Below are positions 1 to 7,215 of a DNA stretch of 64,000 nt, in pieces. The DNA is taken from assembly GCA_964462535.1 (NCBI GenBank), contig CAYWXV010000006.1, positions 47,234-111,233 of the forward strand, read 5' to 3'. The notes below the pieces were generated by a model, which saw only the letters and a list, made by a program, of their open reading frames with translations, did no database searches and had not been told where the DNA came from. The stretch comes from CAYWXV01 sp964462535 (GTDB taxonomy: Bacteria > Bacteroidota > Ignavibacteria > OLB7). The position numbers and the translations under genes were made by a program. Position 1 is the stretch's first letter. Every line of letters starts with the position of its first letter.

Positions 1-38
1 CCTTTGCGGACCATCCCGAACATAATCAAGCGGCCATT

Positions 39-359
39 TCAGAGATCGGTGGCAACCGCAACCAATTCCACGCAATCGTCGGGACCGATTCCAGGAATTG
101 CGATCGCCGGCGTGTAATCGCAGCGTCGCAGCGTCGTGTTCATGGAGCGATGCACTGTGTGTCCTAACTTCTCAACGTCGCTCCCTTCACGCTTGAACGT
201 CGGGGCCGCGACCCGTTGCGGGCCGATGTGTGCGGCAATTGCCGTCCCTTCGTCCGAAGTCAAATCTGGGCGCAGCCCATGGATGTCCCATTGACGCCGG
301 GATAACGCGGGTATGCACGAGACGAAGGAGAGGAGGAGAAGCGTAATGGCGGTGCGCAT
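39..359 (-). CDS. small exported hypothetical protein
   Basis: 106 aa. I chose the ATG at 359 over an upstream start at 503 because a purine-rich AGGGACGG lies just before it and because the protein then begins with a clear signal peptide (MRTAITLLLLSF, then VSC). The Cys at residue 15 could be a weak lipobox (F-V-S-C), so it may be a lipoprotein. The mature part is polar, has no motif I recognise and includes two further Cys residues (RRC, DDC). Its neighbour at 424-654 lies on the same strand 64 nt upstream. Function unknown; exported location is inferred from the N-terminus only. Confidence 0.5.
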   Translation of the reverse strand: MRTAITLLLLSFVSCIPALSRRQWDIHGLRPDLTSDEGTAIAAHIGPQRVAAPTFKREGSDVEKLGHTVHRSMNTTLRRCDYTPAIAIPGIGPDDCVELVAVATDL

Positions 360-423
360 CCCGTCCCTTTGTTGACTAATTGATGTTTCAACGTACGGAA
401 CGGGCAGCGAAGGGCAACGCGAG

Positions 424-654
424 CTATCGACCAAGTTTCGCACTTCGAATCGCCTGCCGGACCTCGGGAGGGAATTCGCCCCGTCGATACAAGTGGAGCG
501 CAAGGCGCGTAGGGAGGTGCACGACGACGGCGTCCGTCAGAACGTCGATGAATTCGCCACCATCGTACACGCATTCAAGTATCGGGCGTGCGGTGAGTTG
601 TTCCCTGACCGAGGGCCAGTTCTCCTCGGTTACAATGACGGGGCTCCGGGGCAT
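424..654 (-). CDS. hypothetical protein, 76 aa
   Basis: Short open frame starting MPRSPVIVTEENW and ending with a basic tail (AIRSAKLGR). Its composition is that of a soluble globular protein: acidic N-terminal half, a beta-like hydrophobic run (DVLTDAVVVHLP) and a charged helix. There is no Shine-Dalgarno and no recognisable domain. It sits directly upstream of the exported protein at 39-359 on the same strand, so the two may be cotranscribed. A real gene is plausible from amino-acid composition, but its function is unknown. Confidence 0.4.
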   Translation of the reverse strand: MPRSPVIVTEENWPSVREQLTARPILECVYDGGEFIDVLTDAVVVHLPTRLALHLYRRGEFPPEVRQAIRSAKLGR

Positions 655-890
655 GGCAACGATTCAGACAGTTTCGGATATGCAGAACGTTGTGCGACTG
701 CTGGAGCGGCGAGTCTACGGAGTTCGTTTGAATAGTGATGGTGTGCGGCCGATTATGATTCGGTAATCCCCCGCACAGAGTCCTCCATTGGTCTGGTCAG
801 GCCGCGAAGGATAGGAATGGTGCCCTCAAGACGCGAACATGCGGCTACCGGGTTCCTCTTCGCGCCGCAACGCGCGCAGGGATCGCAATG

Positions 891-1202
891 CTATTGTGCT
901 ATCTCGGCGGAGGGTCGTGCAACGTCAACATCCAGCATGGTCCTCCGTTTGGGCCTGGACATCCCGAGGGCTGCATATCCGGAATCGCTGATGACATAGA
1001 CAATGAACGATGCGGAACTCATGTACTCCCGAACAAGTCCCTGTCGAATCAAGACGTCGGCGGTGGCAACGAGGACCATTTCCGGATCCCCATACGCCTC
1101 TTTAAAGTAGGCCCCCTTGAACTGGAGCCAGCGGACAAGCCGGGTATCGGGCACTGCGAGCTTCGCCAGAAGCACGCGCTGTGTGGTCGAGAGTGAAGGC
1201 AT
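891..1202 (-). CDS. hypothetical protein with winged-helix-like C-terminal half
   Basis: 103 aa from the ATG at 1202; an in-frame ATG at 1238 would add 12 residues. The middle, with a helix ADVLIRQGLV followed by a beta-hairpin-like YVISDSGYAAL, resembles the recognition helix and wing of small winged-helix proteins, where Y-x-[IL]-[ST]-x-x-G-x-x-x-L is typical. No partner gene is adjacent. It could be a small regulator, but the fold assignment rests on this pattern alone. Composition is protein-like throughout, unlike the competing frames here. Confidence 0.45.
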   Translation of the reverse strand: MPSLSTTQRVLLAKLAVPDTRLVRWLQFKGAYFKEAYGDPEMVLVATADVLIRQGLVREYMSSASFIVYVISDSGYAALGMSRPKRRTMLDVDVARPSAEIAQ

Positions 1203-2185
1203 TACGGGGGATCTGATGAATGGGGACGTGACTTGCAATCATCGACGCGGCCAACCGCCGCGGGCAGGGAATCAAGGCGAGGTAATGGTGACGACCTGCA
1301 GCTAGACGATAGAGTGGACGATCTGCACGGTGCGAACAAACGTAACTGACGGGGGTGAGGGCAAGGTCATCGGATGATTACCGACAGATGTGCAGTAGGC
1401 TGTTATTGCCGATCGCCAACGGCCGAATATATATACAGGTATGCCGTGCCGGTTACGCGGAGAACATTCCGACACATGTGCGACATCATAGCAGTCGACC
1501 ACACTCGATCGCCGGTCCAGTTCAAGCATGTGACGTCCGGATCGTTGGTTGGGGTCAAATCTACCGTTGCTCTGCAAACCACTCCGTTCCCGACTGCGGC
1601 CATCCGCGCGCGTCGACACGCGTCCCTCCAAAGCCCTGCCCGCCGACGGGGCGCAGTTCGTGCTCAACACGCCGAAGAGTCCCCCGAGTGTATTCATGGC
1701 CTCCTTGGGTGGGAGGTGACCCTCCGTTCTCGTGTAGTGTGGTCGCCAACTCCGGCCCTGGCACTCTGAGCGCCGTCTGCCTCATTCCGCGGCGCCGAGA
1801 CTGCCGCAGGAGTCGCTAAGACTCAGGTAGTGAGCTCGATGCACGCGGAGACCCGTTTGAACCGAGCACCGCCAGGAACCGTGCAGTTCGATTACACGAG
1901 GTTCAACGTCAATTCATCGGATATACAGGTCATGGTGAGATTGTTGTATCTCGCTCGAGGGCGCAAGGAACGACGAAGACGACGCTCGGTTGGCTCGTGC
2001 GCGTCTCCGCGTCGATGCTCGCTGAATATCACGTTGAATATTAATTCGCAACCCCCCCCGAAACCGCGACCGTTGTGGAGTGCGATGGAGCATTGTTCAA
2101 CATTTAGAATGTAATGTTGGATACTCAGCGATATTGAAATAGAGACTATCGACTCGCTCGGCTGAAAGACATTTCTTGCGAGTCA
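1203..2185. other. about 1 kb without a convincing gene
   Basis: Open frames of up to 154 codons exist on both strands, but their translations are rich in Arg, Ser, Pro and Cys with no domain-like pattern, and none has a good ribosome binding site. I see no tRNA, tandem repeat or mobile-element signature. The stretch may be decayed coding sequence or regulatory DNA. The only clear structure is the hairpin that begins at 2186. Confidence 0.5.
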
Positions 2186-2233
2186 GAAAAGCCCGGGGAT
2201 GCGAATGAGTATCCGCATCGCGCCGGGCTTTTC
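2186..2233 (-). terminator. rho-independent terminator, probably bidirectional
   Basis: An 11-bp perfect outer stem (GAAAAGCCCGG at 2186-2196 with its complement at 2223-2233) encloses a 6-bp inner stem (GATGCG at 2198-2203 with CGCATC at 2214-2219). The A-run on one side and U-run on the other let it act in both directions. It lies 24 bp past the stop codon of the hemerythrin-domain gene and is its likely terminator. Confidence 0.85.
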
Positions 2234-2256
2234 TTTCGGGCGCCACCACGCCTGAT

Positions 2257-2937
2257 CTATGCCGTCGCTGGAAGGGATTTGACCAGGTCGCTGAATTCCT
2301 TCTCGACGAGCGTATCGCGCGCGATGCCAAGGAGCCACTCCGTCACCTCGGGAGGAGCCGACGAAGCTACCTCGGAGACGAATTCATTTCTGAGGCGCTT
2401 GTCAATTGCGGGGATAAACGCACGCAATGCCATTTCCAGGTCATCCGGTTTCGAATGCTGCATAATATTGGCGGTAATGCCACGCAGTTCATCGTCCGTG
2501 CAGAGCTTGTGGAGCGATGCCGTCGTTTCACGCTCTTCCTCTTCCATGTGAAGGAGGTATCCTGACAGGAAGCGATTGTATTGGTGGTAAAGGGTTTCGC
2601 CCGCCGTTGACCGCTCCGGTCCGACCGGCATTTGTGCGATGTCGTCGAGTGCCCGACGGAATTCATCGAGCTCGGCCTCGATTCGCTCGTGCGACTCGTG
2701 ATCATGATCCGCGCTGCCGGGGGATTTCTCCTCGAGCAGTGCAAGAATCCATCGCTCCTCATTATGGGCGTGTTCGTCCAGGAAATGGAGTACCTCAAGC
2801 GCGCCGGCGCGCATTGCGCCAACCTCGCGGTCATCGGTGAAGTCGGTGCGTCCGATGAGCGTCGAAAGGTTGTAGAGTGAGACGCGAAGTCCACGATGCA
2901 CCTTTGCGTAGATGTCCGGCCGATTGCCTGTCTGCAT
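2257..2937 (-). CDS. hemerythrin HHE-domain protein
   Basis: 226 aa, soluble, all-helical. The hemerythrin pattern of iron-binding His and acidic residues on successive helices is visible: H14, H51/H56/H58 with E60 (HFLDEHAHNEE), H78/H80/H83 (HDHESHERIE), H118, and H130 with acidic residues after it (LLHMEEEE). Such proteins bind a non-heme di-iron centre and are linked to oxygen, NO or iron-sulfur-repair functions in other bacteria; the substrate here cannot be told. About 70 extra C-terminal residues follow the four-helix core, ending in a second helical segment of unknown role. It stands alone, with a terminator just downstream and no strong Shine-Dalgarno. Confidence 0.85.
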   Translation of the reverse strand: MQTGNRPDIYAKVHRGLRVSLYNLSTLIGRTDFTDDREVGAMRAGALEVLHFLDEHAHNEERWILALLEEKSPGSADHDHESHERIEAELDEFRRALDDIAQMPVGPERSTAGETLYHQYNRFLSGYLLHMEEEERETTASLHKLCTDDELRGITANIMQHSKPDDLEMALRAFIPAIDKRLRNEFVSEVASSAPPEVTEWLLGIARDTLVEKEFSDLVKSLPATA

Positions 2938-3342
2938 GGTATTCTGTTGGTTGTGTTTGAGTGGTGGTTGGTGAACGGGCGGCGCTTACACCAGATGGAG
3001 CGCCGAAGTTTCAGCCCCATTGTAACGAGATCTACGGCGCTGCGATCGCGGCGAATGGAATAGGTCTTCATGCGCGCACCTTGCTATTGGTGAACACAAT
3101 CAAATACATTTGCACTGAGGTCCACTAAGCACAGCCACTCGGTACGCGTCATTCTTCTTCGCAGGTGCAACGTGGATTCCTTGTTCCGGACGCCCATGTC
3201 CAAGAACGACGTCCGGTTTCCAGCCGAATTCCCGCTCCGTCAATACTTCTGTTGATCTCATCATCATCAGCGCCCTTGGGCGCTTGACGGCTCTCGCACT
3301 CGGCACGTTCTCCCCGCTTCACCGACTGACTGGAGGAGGTCC
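2938..3342. other. intergenic region, no gene seen
   Basis: About 400 bp between the divergent hemerythrin-domain gene and the small membrane-protein gene, presumably holding promoters for both. I found no open frame with protein-like composition. The only strong signal is the Shine-Dalgarno GGAGGAGGT near 3332-3340, which belongs to the next gene. Confidence 0.4.
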
Positions 3343-3516
3343 ATGAATGACTCCAATGCCAGCGGGCGCGTGATTATCGCTCTCCTTACAGCGATCACGA
3401 TTGCCGCACTGATCATCATGTCCGGAGGATCGCTCCGACGCAACTACGAACATTCCCGCGCCGGAACGATTCACAACGCATCCGCCGTTCCAATATCCGA
3501 GGTTCCACAACGCTGA
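3343..3516 (+). CDS. small single-span membrane protein, 57 aa
   Basis: A short frame from ATG 3343 to TGA 3514-3516. It has one of the best Shine-Dalgarno sequences in the window (GGAGGAGGT, 2 nt before the ATG) and a clean hydrophobic helix at about residues 10-27 (VIIALLTAITIAALIIM). A short polar head (MNDSNASGR) precedes it and a basic, then Pro/Ser tail (LRRNYEH) follows. By the positive-inside rule the C-terminus is probably cytoplasmic. No family recognised. It is small enough to be missed by standard gene callers; the Shine-Dalgarno and the hydrophobic segment are the evidence that it is real. Confidence 0.65.
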   Translation: MNDSNASGRVIIALLTAITIAALIIMSGGSLRRNYEHSRAGTIHNASAVPISEVPQR

Positions 3517-3602
3517 TCGCCTGATCCGACTGCGATGCGATCGGCGTCTCCATTCGACGAGAATGCCGGCCGCTCCAATCGCATCACCGGCGCACCCTGC
3601 AC

Positions 3603-3627
3603 GCCGGCCGCGCGAGGTTCGGCCGGC
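3603..3627 (+). terminator. GC-rich hairpin after the 57-aa gene
   Basis: A 7-bp GCCGGCC/GGCCGGC stem with an 11-nt loop, followed by TCTTCTT. It lies 87 bp past the stop of the small membrane-protein gene. The trailing U content is weak, so termination is tentative. The rest of 3517-3966 holds no gene that I can support. Confidence 0.4.
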
Positions 3628-3966
3628 TCTTCTTCGTGCGCGGCGCGAGCCGATAGCCATTTGCGAACGCCGCCGTTTGCGATAGTACCTGCCTGGCGTC
3701 GACAGGTCCCCTTGAACTACATACGTCGAAGGGGGTGTGGATGCCCGGCACGTGTGGCAGGACCCGCATTGCAGACCGTGCGCCAGCGCTTAATCGTCTT
3801 CACGTGCCGGTTGCGTTGCGCACCCAAGAATGCTTCGCCAGTCCCGAGTAGTTGGTCGACGGTGGAGTGGTATGGTGCGATGGTGTCGATCACTGCGTGA
3901 GTGTGCTACATACAGACACGTTCGGATCCGAGCGGATCGACCGGTAGCGGAGTAGATTCACCACCC

Positions 3967-4494
3967 ATGAACATGCGCCCGATCAAGAATACTTATGCCC
4001 TGCTGCTTGTCGTCGCAGTATTCGTGCTCGTAGGCATGGGGCTGATCATTTCGTTGAAGAACGGAATGGAGGAAACCAGAGCTCCAATGGACATTGCGTC
4101 GTCGGTGTCGGAGGCGAAGTCGACCGGGCGATTCGTTTGCCGCGTGGTGGGAACACCCATATCCGTTACCTCTCAGTTCGACACGCTCATCGTTCGCGAC
4201 GCATGGATCGAGCGGCGACAGTGGCTGGTGTACTCCTGGCTCTTCTTTAAGGACTATGTGCCAAGTGACACGCTGAAGCTGGTTCTGCAGGCTGAGACGC
4301 CGCACGGGAGTGAACTCCACCTCGACGTCCGCATGGAAGACAATCGTCCCCTGCGAACCAGGCTGCACGAGGGGACGAGACTCTACTATCTGGACAATCT
4401 CGGCGTTGCGGTTCCGGATCGAATTCGGCTACGAGTTGACGATCGGAATCTGAGGAAGGGGATTGGAGTGATTGAGCTGAGAAGGAGCGAGTGA
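3967..4494 (+). CDS. membrane-anchored hypothetical protein
   Basis: 175 aa from the ATG at 3967, or 173 from a second ATG at 3973. A short basic N-terminus is followed by one transmembrane segment (about residues 10-28, ALLLVVAVFVLVGMGLI). The remainder is a soluble domain rich in beta-type segments (DTLKLVLQAETP, ELHLDVRMED), placed outside the cytoplasm by topology. An upstream in-frame start at 3901 lacks supporting features. No family recognised. It stands alone, convergent with the gene at 4726-4968. Confidence 0.6.
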   Translation: MNMRPIKNTYALLLVVAVFVLVGMGLIISLKNGMEETRAPMDIASSVSEAKSTGRFVCRVVGTPISVTSQFDTLIVRDAWIERRQWLVYSWLFFKDYVPSDTLKLVLQAETPHGSELHLDVRMEDNRPLRTRLHEGTRLYYLDNLGVAVPDRIRLRVDDRNLRKGIGVIELRRSE

Positions 4495-4650
4495 CCATCA
4501 CACGTACCCGCGAACGGGATGGTCCCGGCACCGCGCGATCGGGGGGCTCTGGTTCGCACTTGATTGAGAACGGTTCGACCAGGGACGAGCCGTAGGCAAT
4601 AGATGGACGTTCTACACGGTGGACCGATGTGTCGCAACAGGCGTCCACAC

Positions 4651-4674
4651 CGATCACCGGGGCCTTGGTGATCG
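4651..4674. terminator. palindromic hairpin between convergent genes
   Basis: Perfect 8-bp stem CGATCACC/GGTGATCG around an 8-nt loop, in the 230-bp gap between convergent genes ending at 4494 and 4726. There is no U-tract on either side, so it may act as a transcript-end stem rather than a classical intrinsic terminator. Confidence 0.4.
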
Positions 4675-4725
4675 CTCAAGGGGCGTTCACAGCGCCAACA
4701 CGCCACCCGAACACACGTACACTCT

Positions 4726-4968
4726 TCACCCTAGCTTCCGCAGCCACATGCGCCCGACTTGCGTGATGTGGCATGCATTCAGGTCGACGTTTCCGGATCC
4801 CATCGCACCACCCCGCAACGCTCCGTCGGCAGCGATCAGACCTCGCTTCATCGCAAACTTCACCTGCTCCATGAGCTCGTCTTGATCCAATTCCTCGAGA
4901 GGCTTGACATTCCCTTTGGCCATTGCGGCCAGAATGGAGCGAAGGGTCGTTCTGTTGAATTCTGCCAT
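4726..4968 (-). CDS. small protein with winged-helix-like pattern
   Basis: 80 aa, starting MAEFNRTTLRSILAAM. A charged helical region is followed by EQVKFAMKRGLIAADGA and then ACHITQVGRMWL. That arrangement (helix, G-L-I turn, then I-T-x-x-G-x-x-W-L) resembles small winged-helix proteins of the DUF2513/YjcQ type found in many genomes. The resemblance is to a general pattern, not a confirmed family. No adjacent toxin or phage gene suggests its job. Confidence 0.6.
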   Translation of the reverse strand: MAEFNRTTLRSILAAMAKGNVKPLEELDQDELMEQVKFAMKRGLIAADGALRGGAMGSGNVDLNACHITQVGRMWLRKLG

Positions 4969-5006
4969 GTGCTTCGGCGTTCAGATGTTCATTGGAGAAT
5001 AACGGA

Positions 5007-5036
5007 CGAGGCCCGATGGCGAACCATCAGGCCTCG
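5007..5036 (-). terminator. terminator of the 5111-5848 lipoprotein gene
   Basis: A 12-bp stem (CGAGGCC, mismatch, GATGG) closed by a CGAA tetraloop, lying 75 bp past the lipoprotein stop on the minus strand. The U-tract is short. The stable stem and tight loop favour a terminator. Confidence 0.6.
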
Positions 5037-5110
5037 ACTCATAACGTCCGCCGATACCCCCACCGGCGGACAGAATCAAAAGATACTGCCCGATCCGTTC
5101 ACTGCAACGT

Positions 5111-5848
5111 CTAATTCTCGGGCGCGATCGCCAGTCCCCCATGTGCCGTCCATTCCATTGAGTGCGTCCACGGCGATTTCACGCCCATCCCGCCCGCTTC
5201 AATCACAAGACCCCCTGACAATCGGACGGCGAGCGATGGAAGCAACATCACGTTGGAGATGCGGCGTTCAATGTTCAGGTTTCCCGCAGCTGAATCGGAC
5301 GCGGTGGGATCGAACTGAAAATATCCAGATGCGAACGTGGCTTTGAATGACACTGTTAGAGTGGTGCGAGTTGCCCCACCTGGGCTGGCTCCAACAGCGT
5401 GCGAATAGAGGAGCCCGCCACCCGCGAGGGCTATCAAACCTACGCCACGATGCGGAGTCTCGGGGATTGACAACGCGCCCACGCCGGTTCCGTAACCCCC
5501 AGCATCCAGACCTACCGCCAGTTTTCCCCTGCTGTCCCGCCCAGTAACCATCCACATCCCCTCCGCGCGCACGCCCAGGTCAAACGATCCCCACATCAGG
5601 GAGAAGAACGGAAGATTGGATGCCCAAATGGTCCCCCCGATGTCGATGTCATCCGTGACGCCCTGCCGAATCTGACCAACGAGTGCGGGATCCAACGTCC
5701 ACCGGAGGCTCTGGCCTTCCTTGTCGTGGACTGCATAGAGGTCGGGAACAAGAACGAAGCCGCCCCCGGCGGCAGGTTCCCCGGGGGGTAGCGTTTCGGC
5801 ATCACGAAGCGAAAGGGTGTTTGCCGCCGAGCATCCCAGGAGGAGCAA
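5111..5848 (-). CDS. outer-membrane lipoprotein, hypothetical
   Basis: At least 245 aa. The N-terminus carries a lipobox (LLLLGC) followed by SAAN, so the protein is probably lipidated and surface- or periplasm-facing. The rest is Gly- and aromatic-rich with alternating hydrophobic strands (e.g. VGLIALAGGGLLYSHAV), suggesting a beta-barrel-like or jelly-roll domain. The start is unclear: TTG at 5846-5848 leaves only five residues before the Cys, too short for a signal peptide. The in-frame sequence upstream to about 5893 (PLSSFSFGLACLLLLGC) makes a good one but offers only a CTG start before an in-frame stop. Promoter-like and terminator-like elements lie upstream at 6016-6047 and 5942-5982. 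Function unknown. Confidence 0.65.
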   Translation of the reverse strand: MLLLGCSAANTLSLRDAETLPPGEPAAGGGFVLVPDLYAVHDKEGQSLRWTLDPALVGQIRQGVTDDIDIGGTIWASNLPFFSLMWGSFDLGVRAEGMWMVTGRDSRGKLAVGLDAGGYGTGVGALSIPETPHRGVGLIALAGGGLLYSHAVGASPGGATRTTLTVSFKATFASGYFQFDPTASDSAAGNLNIERRISNVMLLPSLAVRLSGGLVIEAGGMGVKSPWTHSMEWTAHGGLAIAPEN

Positions 5849-5941
5849 GCAGGCGAAACCAAGCGAAAACGAGGAAAGTGGGTGGGGTACCAGGGGGTAA
5901 GTCGAAGCTGGTTGTCAGACAGGTTTGGTTCGGAATGGGCA

Positions 5942-5982
5942 TAAAAAAACTCGTGCTCATCAGCGGACCTCAGAGCACGAGT
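5942..5982 (-). terminator. rho-independent terminator or leader attenuator
   Basis: Perfect 10-bp stem (ACTCGTGCTC at 5949-5958 with GAGCACGAGT at 5973-5982), followed on the minus strand by seven U residues. It could end the gene at 6088-6420. A good minus-strand promoter-like site lies between that gene and this hairpin (6016-6047), so the hairpin would also sit in the leader of the lipoprotein gene. Confidence 0.8.
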
Positions 5983-6015
5983 CAATCCACATCCATTCCT
6001 AGTGACCTACGGGGG

Positions 6016-6047
6016 CAAATATACGGTCCCCGAAAGGGGGAATGCAA
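6016..6047 (-). promoter_or_regulatory. Bacteroidota-type promoter
   Basis: On the minus strand, TTG (6045-6047), a 21-nt spacer and TATATTTG (6016-6023) match the -33/-7 form TTTG...TAnnTTTG used by the primary sigma factor of Bacteroidota. Transcription would start near 6010 and run into the hairpin at 5949-5982, then the lipoprotein gene. The downstream part, GGGGACCGTATATT, recurs upstream of the tricorn-type gene near 37750. Confidence 0.55.
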
Positions 6048-6087
6048 CAGTTATTTTCAGACAGCTCGATTTTTCTTTTACCACCCT

Positions 6088-6420
6088 CTATTCTTCGTTC
6101 AGAGGGGCCAGATAGACCAACGTGTGCGCTCCCCCACCAAGCGGGTGGTCAACCTGCACACGGAAGAGGCACCGCCCCTCGGGGCCGAATTCTCCCTGCT
6201 TCTCCGATTCGAGAATGGCAACATACTTACCGGGCAGGTATGCTTCGGGATATATGGCGGTAACCGCCATGGGGCCGGATCCCTCAACCGGTTCAACGTG
6301 AATGCTTCCCGGTGCCAGGTCGGAGACGGGCGCGGAGTCGTCGGAGACGGAGAGGAAGAGTTGAACGAGAGGCCGGCGTGTGTGCCGCTTTGCAACGGCG
6401 TCGATCACGAAGTGTGCCAT
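6088..6420 (-). CDS. hypothetical protein, 110 aa
   Basis: Starts at the ATG at 6420 (MAHFVIDAVAKRHTRR). A longer in-frame reading to 6633 would overlap the start of the plus-strand B12-domain gene and looks non-coding, so I rejected it. The protein has alternating hydrophobic strands (PLVQLFLSVSDD, GKYVAILESE) typical of a small beta-sandwich and no signal peptide. No family recognised. It is divergent from the B12-domain gene, with about 180 bp between the two starts. Confidence 0.55.
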   Translation of the reverse strand: MAHFVIDAVAKRHTRRPLVQLFLSVSDDSAPVSDLAPGSIHVEPVEGSGPMAVTAIYPEAYLPGKYVAILESEKQGEFGPEGRCLFRVQVDHPLGGGAHTLVYLAPLNEE

Positions 6421-6552
6421 GGTGAGGTCGTACGCAATCGTAGAAGGTAGTAGAAGGTCCGACGAAGCTAGTACAATCGCCTCGATCATCCATGTTAAAT
6501 CTGGACGGTGCCGACGACGGATCAAGCGTGGTTTCCGGGGACCGACAATTCG

Positions 6553-6560
6553 TAACTTCG
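6553..6560 (+). promoter_or_regulatory. possible -7 element of the B12-domain gene
   Basis: TAACTTCG, one base off the Bacteroidota TAnnTTTG element, 42 nt before the ATG at 6602. The same octamer lies just before the VWA-OmpA gene at 21904-21911. No strong -33 element is visible, so confidence is low. Confidence 0.35.
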
Positions 6561-6601
6561 CCCCCTTGCATGCCCCATGGGGGAGAAGTAACATCGTAGC
6601 C

Positions 6602-7009
6602 ATGGAACCAAAGATTCGAGTACTCATCGCCAAGGCCGGACTGGATGGTCACGACCGTGGCGCTAAGGTCATTGCCGCCGCCCTACGCGATGCCGGTATG
6701 GAAGTCATCTATACCGGTCTTCGTCAGACCCCGGAAATGATTGTCGAGGCAGCGTTGCAGGAGGACGTCGACGTCATCGGTATCAGCATACTTTCTGGTG
6801 CGCACATGACGATCCTCCCAAAGATCCGCGCGCTCATGAACGAGAAGGGGCTTCAGGACGTTCTCCTGACCGGCGGCGGGATCATGTCTGATGAGGACAT
6901 CGATGAACTTGCGCGATTGGGAGTTGGGCGTCTCTTCACGCCTGGAGCCCCGACTCACGACATCGTGAACTATATCCGGTCTTGGGTCGGGGAGAACCCT
7001 CGGGTCTAG
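6602..7009 (+). CDS. B12-binding domain protein, methylmalonyl-CoA mutase C-terminal type
   Basis: 135 aa, essentially one cobalamin-binding Rossmann domain. The base-off/His-on signature is intact: D15-G-H17-x-x-G20 (DGHDRG), then S-x-L (S62-I-L64) and a GGG turn (LLTGGGIM). It matches the small, separately encoded B12 subunit of acyl-CoA mutases (mcmA2/icmB-like), which pairs with a large catalytic subunit to interconvert methylmalonyl-CoA and succinyl-CoA. No large subunit, epimerase or MeaB-type chaperone is next to it, so its partner must be elsewhere or it serves as a B12 sensor or carrier. A sigma-54-type activator follows about 200 bp downstream. The start at 6602 fits the domain boundary exactly. 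Confidence 0.88.
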   Translation: MEPKIRVLIAKAGLDGHDRGAKVIAAALRDAGMEVIYTGLRQTPEMIVEAALQEDVDVIGISILSGAHMTILPKIRALMNEKGLQDVLLTGGGIMSDEDIDELARLGVGRLFTPGAPTHDIVNYIRSWVGENPRV

Positions 7010-7215
7010 ACGTGCTTCGTCGCTTCGCGGGCATCCCATCGACCGTTGCCATCGTCGCAGCACACTCCTTCACGTAGCTGAATCGTCTCATATGGCCCCG
7101 GCGCGTTGTAGCGTCGCGATCGGCCCCAGCAACTCCAAGCTGCAACGATGAACGAGCAGTCTACGGCTTTCGGTCATCCACGAGTCCCGTCAACAACATC
7201 GATACGTCCCAGATC

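Noticed and set aside
6421..6633. Longer N-terminus for the 110-aa minus-strand protein
   Set aside because: It would overlap the B12-domain gene start and promoter, and the added sequence is Arg-rich without pattern.
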